Part shown: piece by piece, positions 9,407-18,723 of the stretch
Layout of the letters: every line of letters begins with the position of its first letter
Position numbering within the stretch: position 1 is the stretch's first letter
Source of the DNA: CAYRQP01 sp964426545
Lineage (GTDB): Bacteria; Fermentibacterota; Fermentibacteria; Fermentibacterales; JCC-6
Assembly (NCBI GenBank): GCA_964426545.1
Contig: CAYRQP010000011.1
Location: 1-64,000 of the forward strand
Direction of reading: 5' to 3'
DNA length: 64,000 bases
Made by a program: the position numbers and the translations under genes
The notes under the pieces: model-generated
The model's database searches: none
What the model saw: only the letters and a program-made list of their open reading frames with translations
What the model was told of the DNA's origin: nothing

Positions 9407-10305
9407 CTGTGTCCTCCAACTGACCTTGGATGAAACTTGTCTATAACACCCATGAGATAAGTGGTGTCAAGACCTGTATATATTTCAGTCGTCCGGATAT
9501 CTGAGTGTCCCAGAAGTTCCTGAACAACACGAAGGTCAGCACCGCCCTGCAGAAGATGTGTTGCAAAGGAGTGTCTCAGAGTATGCGGGTGTATCGGTTC
9601 GTCTATGCCTGACATTTCCGCTGCCTTTCGTACAATGTTCCAGACTGTCATCCGCGAAAGAGGATTGCCCCTATAGGTGAGAAACAAGACCGAACCTGAT
9701 TTGCCTTTTGAAAGCACGGGTCTGGCTTCATCGATGTATTTAGAGAGCCATCCGAGCGATACTTTTCCGATTGGTACCACTCTCTCTTTCGAGCCCTTTC
9801 CGAACGGTCTGACAAACTCATCTTCGAAATTAATCCTGTCAACCGTGATACTGCATAATTCGCTGACGCGCAGTCCTGAACCGTATGCAAGTTCCATAAG
9901 CGTACGGTTTCTGATTGAAATTACAGTATCTCCCGTCCATGCCTCTACGAGTAACTCAGCTGATTTGACACTTACCGCCTGTGGGAGACTTTTCCTTGTC
10001 TTCGGCGGATGCAGAAGTTCTGCAGGGTTATCCTCTCTGATTTTTTCAGTCTGCAGATACGAAAAAAATATCCTGATAGAAGACAGTTTTCTGCGGATAC
10101 TTGTATCAGCAGTTCCAGTCCCTGCGAGATATTCAAGATAATCCGCAATACTGCCCGTTTCTGTACTCCCTATTAATGCAGCTCCTTTATGTTCGAGCCA
10201 TTTAGTAAAATCCTTGAGGTCACTTCCGTATGCATCGACTGTTTTGGGGGATAGGTTTTTCTCAAGAGATATATAAGCGAGGAATGCTCCGACCCGATCA
10301 TCCAT
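9403..10305 (-). CDS. xerD: Tyrosine recombinase XerC/XerD-like
   Basis: This is a site-specific tyrosine recombinase of the type that resolves chromosome dimers at dif. The 300-aa length fits XerC/D. The N-terminal SAM-like core-binding domain (about 1-85) is followed by the catalytic domain with Arg in GSGLRVSEL (about 144), Lys in GKGSKERVVPI, the HTLRH box (about 238), LLGHSDIRTTEIY and the nucleophile Tyr (about 276). It overlaps both the upstream L7/L12-like gene and the downstream hypothetical gene. XerC versus XerD cannot be decided from sequence alone. No dif site or mobile-element boundary was seen nearby. Confidence 0.9.
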   Translation of the reverse strand: MDDRVGAFLAYISLEKNLSPKTVDAYGSDLKDFTKWLEHKGAALIGSTETGSIADYLEYLAGTGTADTSIRRKLSSIRIFFSYLQTEKIREDNPAELLHPPKTRKSLPQAVSVKSAELLVEAWTGDTVISIRNRTLMELAYGSGLRVSELCSITVDRINFEDEFVRPFGKGSKERVVPIGKVSLGWLSKYIDEARPVLSKGKSGSVLFLTYRGNPLSRMTVWNIVRKAAEMSGIDEPIHPHTLRHSFATHLLQGGADLRVVQELLGHSDIRTTEIYTGLDTTYLMGVIDKFHPRSVGGHR

Positions 10306-12343
10306 TCAAGGTCAGCCACTCCCGAAAATCAGACCGGCTCTCCCTATTATCCGCTGTCAAACCTGACATGTCTCTTGAATCGAGAAATATGGTAGCTCCT
10401 CTTTTTTCGAGTTTTCCAGCAATTTCACGGGCTTTTTCGATTGACCGAAAACTTGCAATCCAGGAAGGACAGTCCATGAGCATATCATTTGATGCTGTTT
10501 CCTCCAGAAGAAGAATGTCCTTCAAAGCAAGAAGCACATCATCAGAGATTTCATCTGAAGGAGCACATAGATAAATAGAATATCTTGCTTCGTCAGGAGG
10601 TGATTTCATGTAGGTTGGGGGGGGCTGAAACTCTAAATCAGTTTCACCTGGATCTTCCGATAAGGATGTTGCAGAAGATAAGAAATCTATTGCAGGCGGG
10701 CTTTCTTCGCTCTCTTTTTCGACAGTCGGTTCCGGAAGCGGGGGTGACGATTCATGAGCATCTTCTCGCAGCGGAATTCCCGATACAAGAGGAAGTTCAG
10801 GTTCACGTTTGAATACCAATACGGACGGGGGTGCTGTCAGTTCGAAACTCACATCAGGAAGGTCAGGTACTTCTTCAGGAATCACTGCCGTGTGTTCAGT
10901 CGAGGGAATTCCCGATACAAGAGGAAGTTTGGCTTCCTGTTTGAATACCAACACAGGCGGTGGTGAAATAATACCATAGACGAGCTTTCGTTTCGGTAAA
11001 TCAGGAACCGGAGAAGGTGGAATGTTCTTCCCCGAGACAAGTGTCTTCGGAATATCGAATACAATAGCAGCAGGAGGCGGTGTTTTTCTTACTTCGGTCT
11101 TCTTCTTTTCAAGAAACAACACAGGGGGAACACAGTATGTGATTTCTGTCGAAGGAGCATTCAGCCGGACCACGGGGGGTGCGATAATTATCTTTTTCTC
11201 AATAATATGAACGGGCGGGGCAATAAACTCCGCAGGGGAAACTGACTTCGGAGGTTTACCCGGGATGAATATGCCGGGAATAACGGTCTCACCCTTTCGC
11301 TTCAACCGTTTCTTTCTTTTCGGTTTCGGAGGCGGTCTGAAATAATCCGCAGTGAGTAATCCTCTTCCTTCCGGAATACCCTCTACCAGTTCAAAGATCT
11401 CTTCATCAGTTTCAGGGGTTGTCTCCGCTTTCTCATCGTCATTATCAGCAATATCCGCATTCTTTGTCTGGTGTACGTTCTCATCAGATTCACTCTCGTC
11501 CGGTGCTGTGGCAGAAGTTTCTTGATTTTCTTTACCTGTATCAGCATCTGCCGCCACAGGTGATTCAGGGGCTTCTGCAGTGACTTCCCGGGGAACTTCC
11601 TGTTTTTCATCGACCTTGTTCGGAACGGATTCAGCAATATCTTCCTCTGATTTAACTGAGATATCTTCAATCTTTTCGTCAATCTCAACGTGATTCTCTT
11701 CAGTTTCTACAGTTTGGGACATATCAGTCTGCTGTTCGTCCGCATCATCCTCTTCCGGAGATACGTCCAGCATGTCTTTCTCTGTAGAGTCAGGAGTGTT
11801 CTCTTCGAAGACAGTTTCTGAAATATCTTCCTTCTCAAACAGTACCGCCGATGCGGTAGAAGGTAAATCATCTTTATTTCCCGACGAACTGAGTTCGGGT
11901 TCTATTCTGACTATTCCGCCGGCATCCGTGATAGTCCGCTTTATCTGCCTTGCAGTATTGTTGTCGACATTCTTTCTAATGACAAAAGGTATCCTCGAAA
12001 GCCAAAGAACTGCCTGTTCATGGTGTATTCCTGCAAGTTCCTGAAGTGTACGCCTTAATCTGCTTCTTTTCCCGACTTCACACTCGACAAGGACAACGCG
12101 AAAACTCACTGTATGAGCATCGGCATCATCAGCCGGGAGAACAGTACTTTTTATACTCCTGTGCTTCGAAAGCGATGCAGCCAGATTTTCAGCCCTTACC
12201 TTCGACAGACCGGAACCCGCAACAAGACTCCCTTTTTTCAGGGCGAGCAGTACCTCTGTACGCTCCATATCTGTGAGTTCGATCAGAATTTCGATGACTT
12301 TTTTAGATGGCTTACTCCCGCTAAGTGTAACTTTCCAGTTCAT
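10298..12343 (-). CDS. Protein with three L7/L12-like domains and Pro-rich middle
   Basis: The 681-aa protein has no signal peptide. Two N-terminal modules (about 3-72 and 79-150) and one C-terminal module (about 590-665) each follow the beta-alpha-alpha-beta pattern of the ribosomal L7/L12 C-terminal domain: a run such as LRRTLQELAGIHHEQAVLWL, then an alanine-rich helix and a final strand such as GGIVRIEP. Between them lie an acidic Glu/Asp/Thr-rich stretch (about 160-310) and a Pro-rich stretch with near-repeats around LVSGIP (about 440-560). The architecture is unusual. A role in binding translation or other factors is only a guess. It overlaps xer by 8 bases and may share its operon. Confidence 0.75.
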   Translation of the reverse strand: MNWKVTLSGSKPSKKVIEILIELTDMERTEVLLALKKGSLVAGSGLSKVRAENLAASLSKHRSIKSTVLPADDADAHTVSFRVVLVECEVGKRSRLRRTLQELAGIHHEQAVLWLSRIPFVIRKNVDNNTARQIKRTITDAGGIVRIEPELSSSGNKDDLPSTASAVLFEKEDISETVFEENTPDSTEKDMLDVSPEEDDADEQQTDMSQTVETEENHVEIDEKIEDISVKSEEDIAESVPNKVDEKQEVPREVTAEAPESPVAADADTGKENQETSATAPDESESDENVHQTKNADIADNDDEKAETTPETDEEIFELVEGIPEGRGLLTADYFRPPPKPKRKKRLKRKGETVIPGIFIPGKPPKSVSPAEFIAPPVHIIEKKIIIAPPVVRLNAPSTEITYCVPPVLFLEKKKTEVRKTPPPAAIVFDIPKTLVSGKNIPPSPVPDLPKRKLVYGIISPPPVLVFKQEAKLPLVSGIPSTEHTAVIPEEVPDLPDVSFELTAPPSVLVFKREPELPLVSGIPLREDAHESSPPLPEPTVEKESEESPPAIDFLSSATSLSEDPGETDLEFQPPPTYMKSPPDEARYSIYLCAPSDEISDDVLLALKDILLLEETASNDMLMDCPSWIASFRSIEKAREIAGKLEKRGATIFLDSRDMSGLTADNRESRSDFREWLTLNG

Positions 12344-12368
12344 CAGTTTTGTTCACCCTGTCTGTGTT

Positions 12369-13391
12369 TTATCTCTGTTTCTGAACCAAAACTATCTCAT
12401 CACCGATATTTACCAGTTCCGGGATTGCACATCTGAATATCATCACTGCCGATGTAGTATTCTCGGTGGCGAGGACTACAAATTCTGCTACCGGATTATC
12501 AGGCAGAATTACATCTTCGCCGGATGGAGTCTCTATCTCCTGACCGGAATCGTACATTTCGAAAATATCACCCGGGACAAGTCCGTTTAGGGCACCCCTG
12601 TCGATATAGACAACACTGTATGAATAGGCTCGCTCCAGGTCCGGGTTCCTAAATGCAATAATAGTTGCCGTCAGGCCTGACATTACATCAATACCTGAAA
12701 CTTCTATAGGTGCCGCAGAACCATAAGGAACAACTGCGAATCCTGCATACACAGGACGGTATGCATGCTCCAGAAGAGCTATACTTGCATCTGCACCCAA
12801 TTCGACAATTCGGCAGACACCTGCCACATAAATTATTCTTCCGAGATCTTCATCCGTATCCGGATGTTTAACCTCTTCTCCCTCGTGCAAAACATGAAAG
12901 ACTCTGTTTAGTTCCAGTCCCTGATTCTGCCCTATATCGAGACCGAGCAGATCTCCGGGGAATGCAAATCCTTCAGCAAGCGAACTATTCCCGACATTTG
13001 TCTCGACTATATACCCCGAAGCGGTCAGTGGTTCTGAAAGTATCCTGCCTGCTGTCTCGAGCGTCATCCTGCTGAGAACGATTCTCGAAACTGATCCTGC
13101 CATGGAAGACGTTTCAGTAGAATAATCAGATGTAACCCCTGTCACTGTCGCTACACCGGATATATCAGGGATCGAGATTATTTCTCCGGGTACGAGATAG
13201 TGAATACCTGCAATTCTCGGATTGGCTCCGAGAATGTCTTCCCAGTGAAAAGGAGTGCCGTAATAATGTTCTGAAAGTTCCCACAGAGTATCTCCCTCAT
13301 CAATAGTGTGTACTGAAGATGCATACAAAGGCAGGAAAGGTGAAAGAACAAGAGCAGCAGGTAGTATTATCTTTAAACTGACGTGGTTCAT
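12369..13391 (-). CDS. Secreted LysM-domain protein
   Basis: The 340-aa product has a signal peptide (residues 1-25, ending LYASS) and a LysM domain (about 26-77: HTIDEGDTLWELSEHYYG followed by an Asn-Pro pair and PGEIISIPD), which binds peptidoglycan glycans. The remaining roughly 260 residues, rich in Val, Gly and acidic residues, resemble the region found after LysM in envelope proteins of unknown role. GGAGG lies 9 bases before the ATG. It is followed 26 bases later by the L7/L12-like protein gene. The function beyond wall binding is not known. Confidence 0.85.
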   Translation of the reverse strand: MNHVSLKIILPAALVLSPFLPLYASSVHTIDEGDTLWELSEHYYGTPFHWEDILGANPRIAGIHYLVPGEIISIPDISGVATVTGVTSDYSTETSSMAGSVSRIVLSRMTLETAGRILSEPLTASGYIVETNVGNSSLAEGFAFPGDLLGLDIGQNQGLELNRVFHVLHEGEEVKHPDTDEDLGRIIYVAGVCRIVELGADASIALLEHAYRPVYAGFAVVPYGSAAPIEVSGIDVMSGLTATIIAFRNPDLERAYSYSVVYIDRGALNGLVPGDIFEMYDSGQEIETPSGEDVILPDNPVAEFVVLATENTTSAVMIFRCAIPELVNIGDEIVLVQKQR

Positions 13392-13478
13392 AACCGTGAT
13401 ACCTCCGTGAACTTATATTTTTACATTCTATTCATAACTACAAATATACTATAATCCTTAAACAATCAAGTAAGGTCA

Positions 13479-14234
13479 TTATTCCGATGATACAGTCCCT
13501 GTATGCCCAGTATCCCACGATGCTTCGGGGTAAAAAACCATAGAACCGTCATTAATACTACCTAATACATCAACCGTAACTTCATACGAACCGGAGTTCT
13601 CATCCGGATAATCCACTCTGGGAATATTCACTGCAAAGAACAATTCACCTGAATATTCTACTGTGCTGCTCCAGTTCTTCCCGACTGCTACAGGCTGTGT
13701 ACTGTCAACACGCATAACAAGTTCTCCGTTTGTAGCTCTTGGCACCAGGGCAATAGTCGTGGATGACATATTTCTTCCCTCAGGCCCGCTCACGCCGGTC
13801 TTCATCATAACTGTACCGGTGGACGACACTGAAACAACATCATCAGAAGAAACGGTTAAGCCCGATGCAGTCCATCCACTGTCGGCATATACTTCGAAAG
13901 TCCCTGTCTGCATTTCATCGGCGTTCTGCCATACAATGAACTTAATCTCGCTGAAATCGAATTCTTTCACCCCTCTGCTACCTGCTACAGATATCAGTCT
14001 GTCTGAAAATGTCACCGTACCGATGCAGCTTACACTGTCTTTCAGCATTACAGCAGCTTCACCTGCGGGAAAACGCACTTCTGTTTCTCCGATAATTACA
14101 CTTTGTCCGCTCAAAGGGACATATTCTCCGGTCATAACGTCTCCATCTGAAGTAATTGCTGCACTTTGGGGACGGCTGCATGCAAATAAAACAAGTAGAA
14201 TGCATATTCCTGCTGAATTCACATAATTCCTCAT
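13479..14234 (-). CDS. Lipoprotein, function unknown
   Basis: The 251-aa product begins with a lipoprotein signal peptide whose lipobox LVLFAC puts the lipidated Cys at residue 19. The mature protein is beta-rich and Ser/Thr/Val-rich, with repeated segments of the form 'EVRFPAGEAAVML' and 'SCIGTVTFSDRL'. No catalytic motif is recognised. The ATG overlaps the lon stop (ATGA), so it is translationally coupled to lon. It could be an envelope protein made under the same control as Lon, but this is inference. Confidence 0.8.
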   Translation of the reverse strand: MRNYVNSAGICILLVLFACSRPQSAAITSDGDVMTGEYVPLSGQSVIIGETEVRFPAGEAAVMLKDSVSCIGTVTFSDRLISVAGSRGVKEFDFSEIKFIVWQNADEMQTGTFEVYADSGWTASGLTVSSDDVVSVSSTGTVMMKTGVSGPEGRNMSSTTIALVPRATNGELVMRVDSTQPVAVGKNWSSTVEYSGELFFAVNIPRVDYPDENSGSYEVTVDVLGSINDGSMVFYPEASWDTGHTGTVSSE

Positions 14235-16573
14235 TTATGGACACTTCCTTTCAATTCATTGATAAGCAGAGGAATTACCTCTTCAAGTTCTTCAACAGGG
14301 ATGAATTCAATTCGGGTTCTGATATTCTCAGGAATATCTTCGATATCTTTAAGATTCTCCTTAGGTATGATAATTCTGGTGATTCCGGCGGAGAGTGCTC
14401 CCAGTGCTTTCTCCTTTATTCCACCCACCGGCATCACTCTTCCGTGAAGACTTATCTCACCCGTCAGTGCAATACACGGAGTTACAGGTTTAGATGTCAA
14501 TGCAGAGATCATGGACACAGCGATTGCTGCACCCGCGGAAGGGCCGTCTTTGGGAGTAGCGCCTGCAGGCACATGAAGGTGCAGGTCTATCTTCTGAAAA
14601 TCCTTCAGAATCTTATATCTGCCGGAGTGCACGCGAATCCATGACTGAGCAGCCTGTGCGGATTCTTTCATTACATCGCCAAGCTGACCGGTGAGTTTCA
14701 GATTCCCACTACCTTCCATTACTATTGTCTCCACAAGAAGAATCTCCCCGCCCGAGGGAGTCCATGCGAGTGCGGTGCAAATACCGACTGCAGGTTCCTT
14801 AAAACCCCGTTCTCTCATGAACTTCTCAGCACCGAGAAACCCGTGAAGTTTCTCCTTTGTGACGACAACGAGAGAAGCATCATTTTCAGCAATTCTCATT
14901 GCTACTTTCCGGCATATTTTACCAATCTGTCTTTCCAGTTCTCTGACACCGGCTTCGTGGGTATAAGTTCTAATCAACTCCAACAGAGCAGTCTTGTTAA
15001 ACCGGATATAGTCTCCGGTGAGACCGGTATTCTCGAGACGCTTCGGTATAAGATAACGACGGGCTATTTGGAATTTTTCATCCTCTGTATATCCGGGAAT
15101 TCGAATTATCTCCATCCTGTCGCGCAACGGAGCCGGAATAGTGTCGAGTCTGTTTGCGGTTGTTATGAACTGCACGGCACTGAGGTCGAACGCTACATTC
15201 ATGTAATTGTCGCGGAATGAGTAGTTCTGCTCAGGGTCGAGGACTTCGAGAAGCGCAGAAGTCGGGTCTCCCCTGAAATCGCTTCCGAGTTTATCCACCT
15301 CATCGAGCATGAATACCGGATTGTTACTTCCGGCTTCTTTCAGTCCCTGTATGATCTTGCCTGGCATTGCGCCGATATATGTTCGTCGATGACCCCTGAT
15401 CTCTGCTTCATCGTGTACACCGCCAAGGGACATCCGTACAAACTCTCTACCTATCGCCCGCGCTATGCTTTTACCCATAGATGTCTTGCCGACTCCGGGC
15501 GGACCTACAAAACAAAGTATGGGAGCTTTCCCTGTAGGGTTGAGTTTGCGGACGGCAAGGAATTCCAGAATCCGCTGTTTTACATCTTCGAGGTCATAAT
15601 GATCTTCTTCGAGTGTCCTGCGGGCTCTCTTTATTTCAAGGAGGTCTTCTGTACTCTCAAGCCATGGCAAAGCCAATATCCATTCAATGTAATTTCTGAT
15701 CACTGCTACTTCAGGAAGGCCGGGGTGCATCCGCGAAAGCCTGGAAAGTTCTTCTTCTGCCGTTTTCCTGACTTCGTCGGACAATTCTTTCTTAGCGAGT
15801 TTTTCTTTGAGTTCTGCAGCTTCGGGATTCTCGTTCCCGCTTCCCAATTCCTTCTGAATCGCCTTCAACTGCTCTTTCAGGATATATTCTTTTTGATCCT
15901 TCTCGATTTCTTCCCGCACTTCCCCCTGAATTTTCGATCGCAGCAGCATGATTTTTATTTCGTGTGACATCTTATCAGAGATGATCTGAAGTCTGCGGAG
16001 TATGTTTCCCTCATCCAGTATCCTCTGTTTTTCATCTATTCCAACTTCAAGATAAGTCGCAGCCAGAAAACTGAATTCATCCGGGTCTGTTTCAACATCG
16101 AATTCCGGAAACTTGTCAGGGGGTTTAGGAGATAACTCAAGTATCTGTTTCATCTGTCCCAATACAGTATCCGTCCACGCTGCAATTTCATCTTCCTCAG
16201 AAGGCAGGATATACGGTATTTTTCTCTCAATCCTGACAGATGGGAACAGAGCCCCTGTGTTGACTAGCTCGACCATTTCAACTCTGGCAATTCCATAAAG
16301 ACGCATCCGCAGAATATCTCCGGGAAATCTGTAGAACCGCTGTATTCCCACTACAGTGCCAATAGAATAATATGATTCGATTTTCGAGAGATCAACAGCA
16401 CCGTCTCTCAGAGCAAAAACACCTATAATCTTGTTTGTCTCTATGGCGTTGTTGACCAGTTCTACCTCAACCGGATTACTGACGGTACGTGACAGTACGG
16501 TATATGGGAAAATGATGTCTTCACGAGCGGACATAAGCGATATTATCTCCGGCAGTTCACTTTTGTTTCTCAA
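14231..16573 (-). CDS. lon: ATP-dependent protease Lon
   Basis: Lon is the cytosolic AAA+ serine protease that degrades misfolded and regulatory proteins. The 780-aa protein shows the N-terminal substrate-binding domain (about 1-200), a coiled-coil-like linker, Walker A GPPGVGKTS (about 356), the VFMLDEVDKL Walker B region and the C-terminal protease domain with Ser in KDGPSAGAA (about 678) and Lys in GGIKEKALG (about 720), the Ser-Lys dyad. The TTG start is preceded by GAGGAG at 6-7 bases. The lipoprotein gene downstream overlaps it by 4 bases. Confidence 0.97.
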   Translation of the reverse strand: MRNKSELPEIISLMSAREDIIFPYTVLSRTVSNPVEVELVNNAIETNKIIGVFALRDGAVDLSKIESYYSIGTVVGIQRFYRFPGDILRMRLYGIARVEMVELVNTGALFPSVRIERKIPYILPSEEDEIAAWTDTVLGQMKQILELSPKPPDKFPEFDVETDPDEFSFLAATYLEVGIDEKQRILDEGNILRRLQIISDKMSHEIKIMLLRSKIQGEVREEIEKDQKEYILKEQLKAIQKELGSGNENPEAAELKEKLAKKELSDEVRKTAEEELSRLSRMHPGLPEVAVIRNYIEWILALPWLESTEDLLEIKRARRTLEEDHYDLEDVKQRILEFLAVRKLNPTGKAPILCFVGPPGVGKTSMGKSIARAIGREFVRMSLGGVHDEAEIRGHRRTYIGAMPGKIIQGLKEAGSNNPVFMLDEVDKLGSDFRGDPTSALLEVLDPEQNYSFRDNYMNVAFDLSAVQFITTANRLDTIPAPLRDRMEIIRIPGYTEDEKFQIARRYLIPKRLENTGLTGDYIRFNKTALLELIRTYTHEAGVRELERQIGKICRKVAMRIAENDASLVVVTKEKLHGFLGAEKFMRERGFKEPAVGICTALAWTPSGGEILLVETIVMEGSGNLKLTGQLGDVMKESAQAAQSWIRVHSGRYKILKDFQKIDLHLHVPAGATPKDGPSAGAAIAVSMISALTSKPVTPCIALTGEISLHGRVMPVGGIKEKALGALSAGITRIIIPKENLKDIEDIPENIRTRIEFIPVEELEEVIPLLINELKGSVHK

Positions 16574-16620
16574 TTTATTCTCTCCTCAGGGCAAAAACAT
16601 ATGTCTTTCGTCCGTTCAGA

Positions 16621-18576
16621 TTAATCTATGTCAAACTGTATATGCACCTCATAAGTGTACTCTGTCGGGATCCCGTCAAGTGTAGCCGGGGTGAAAGTCC
16701 ATTCCAGAACGGCTTCCTCCGCAGCACGTCCACACCCAAGGCCAAGCAGATTGCTCGTAACATCAGCATCTGTGACAGAGCCGTCGATTCCTACTGTAAC
16801 AGACAATAACACAGTACCATGCAGGTTCCCCCTTGACCGTGCCTGGGGCGACAGTACCGGTTCAACCCGTCCAATGAGTTCAGGTGGTATCAACACCGGC
16901 TCAGGTTGAGTCTCAACTTCAGCTATTGCTTCCTGTTCCGACTCGGATTGAGACTGCGAAGTACTCCACGCAGTTCCTGTTTGAACTGAATTGAACCGAA
17001 CAGCAGTGGTTTCGCTCGGACGAATTTCAATAGTCTGTATGTCGTCTTCAAAAGCCGGATTCACGAATCTAATCGTATAAGTTCCCTGCTCAAGACTTAC
17101 ACCGCGAAAAGGAGTTCTTCCGTAGAACTCACCATCGATGTACACATCCGCCCAGGGTTCGGGTCCTACAATGAGTTTCCCCTTTGGAATTACCTCAGCA
17201 AGCGTTATCATCCTGCTGTAATTCTGTAAGGTCAGGTTGATTTCAGCACGCCAGCTCTCCCTGCCGTCCATTCCGACCCATAGTGAATGATTTCCAATAT
17301 CTCTGATAATAGAAACGCTCCGTCCGCTACCCACGTATTCACCGTCCACATAGAAACCGGCACTTCCCGGTGTATCTCCGGAGAGTACCAGTTGAATCTG
17401 TGCCTGATTATATCCTATGACTACAAGCGACTGTACATAATAGACAGGAGTTTTTATGAGTACGGATTCAGATATGCTCTCGTAACCTTCGACAAGCACC
17501 TGGAATTCATGCAAACCGGTTTTTACTTGTGCTACGGCAGATTCCTGCTCAACACCGTCAACAAGAAATGTGAATGAACCCCTATCAGGCTGTGGTTCCC
17601 CTTCCGGCATCTGTATCGTAAATCTTACTTCTACATCCGATGTACCCAGCGGTTGCATGACGATTGTGTCCACTGCTGAATGTCCAGGAGCACAACTGAA
17701 CTTCTGCTGATATATCTCATAACCGTCCGATTCAACCCTGATAGCCTTCTCACCAAAGTCCTCACCTGAAACATAATATCTTCCCAATGAATCCACCTGC
17801 ATGATCCTGCCTTCAAGTCGCAATTCAAAATCAGAAGGACCCTCAACGATGAACTGTTTTTCGTATGGATAATTCACAATGTGAATGTCAGTGTCAGATT
17901 TCTCAAGCAACGGGGGAATGTACTTCACCCCAAGGAGTCCAATGCAGAGAATTACCAATCCTGCCAGTAACTTCAGTAATACCGGACGTTTCCTTTTAGC
18001 GGATACAGGGGGCTTCTCTTCCGCATTTTCAGGTATTTCAATTTCGTGAGATTCCGGGTCTCTTTCTTCAAGCGACTCGCCGGAAGTATGCTCCTCATCG
18101 ACTGTGCTTCCAGGGAGAATAGAATCGTCTGTTATTTCTATTTCCTCAATTATGTCATCCGATTCATCCGATGAGTCAGATGAGTCAGATGAGTCAGATG
18201 AGTCAGATGTTCCTGTAATCTCCTCTTCCGCTGAAATATCGCCAGCAGGTTCTTCTCTTTCATGTACTGAACCTTCACCGCTTTCAATCAGAGTGAGAAG
18301 TCTGTCGAGAACGGGAGCAGACGGCAAAATACTGAATATCTCCCTGATACTCCCGAGCGCACCGGAGATACTTCCTGATGCCAACGCTTCCCGGGCAGTG
18401 GTGGCAAGATCATCGACCCGGATGGATGTGCGGAGCATGCTGAGTTTTTTCTTTACGGCTCTATTCGAAGGATCCAATGCCAGTACTCTCTCAAGTTCCT
18501 GTATGGTCTTCTTTTTAGAATTCATTCCCTCTTCTTCTCCCGAAGAAGTTTCGGAATCCCTGTACTCTGAAGTCAT
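16621..18576 (-). CDS. Membrane protein with PEGA domains and TonB C-terminal domain
   Basis: The 651-aa protein has a cytoplasmic N-terminal region with a Ser/Asp repeat (about 125-136), one transmembrane helix (about 196-215), several PEGA-type beta modules (about 220-530) and a C-terminal TonB domain (about 565-651; HGTVLLSVTVGIDGSVTDA followed by AAEEAVLEWTFTPA). PEGA modules are surface or periplasmic beta domains, and TonB-C domains transmit force to or contact outer-membrane partners. No exbB or exbD is adjacent, so energy coupling cannot be claimed. A second possible start lies at MNSKKK, 17 residues in. An extended -10 sits about 66 bases upstream. Confidence 0.8.
   Translation of the reverse strand: MTSEYRDSETSSGEEEGMNSKKKTIQELERVLALDPSNRAVKKKLSMLRTSIRVDDLATTAREALASGSISGALGSIREIFSILPSAPVLDRLLTLIESGEGSVHEREEPAGDISAEEEITGTSDSSDSSDSSDSSDESDDIIEEIEITDDSILPGSTVDEEHTSGESLEERDPESHEIEIPENAEEKPPVSAKRKRPVLLKLLAGLVILCIGLLGVKYIPPLLEKSDTDIHIVNYPYEKQFIVEGPSDFELRLEGRIMQVDSLGRYYVSGEDFGEKAIRVESDGYEIYQQKFSCAPGHSAVDTIVMQPLGTSDVEVRFTIQMPEGEPQPDRGSFTFLVDGVEQESAVAQVKTGLHEFQVLVEGYESISESVLIKTPVYYVQSLVVIGYNQAQIQLVLSGDTPGSAGFYVDGEYVGSGRSVSIIRDIGNHSLWVGMDGRESWRAEINLTLQNYSRMITLAEVIPKGKLIVGPEPWADVYIDGEFYGRTPFRGVSLEQGTYTIRFVNPAFEDDIQTIEIRPSETTAVRFNSVQTGTAWSTSQSQSESEQEAIAEVETQPEPVLIPPELIGRVEPVLSPQARSRGNLHGTVLLSVTVGIDGSVTDADVTSNLLGLGCGRAAEEAVLEWTFTPATLDGIPTEYTYEVHIQFDID
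18170..18205. repeat. 9-bp microrepeat encoding Ser-Asp
   Basis: Four perfect tandem copies of GATGAGTCA (plus strand) encode the SDSSDSS run in the PEGA/TonB protein. The unit is a multiple of three, so changes in copy number keep the frame. It sits in the predicted cytoplasmic linker before the transmembrane helix. Confidence 0.8.
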
Positions 18577-18641
18577 TTCAACTCGCTCTCATTATGCTCG
18601 GGTCCGTTGAGCGACGCATTTTAAAGTTGACCTTTCAAATA

Positions 18642-18650
18642 ATTATAACA
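18642..18650 (-). promoter_or_regulatory. Extended -10 promoter element
   Basis: On the minus strand TGTTATAAT contains a perfect -10 TATAAT preceded by TGn, an extended -10. At 17 bases upstream the -35 is only CAAACA. It lies about 66 bases before the start of the PEGA/TonB gene. Confidence 0.35.
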
Positions 18651-18723
18651 ATATAAAATATAACTGTTTGACGATAGACGCAATATGTGATTTGTGGTTT
18701 CTTCGAAATGTCAGACAGACTAC

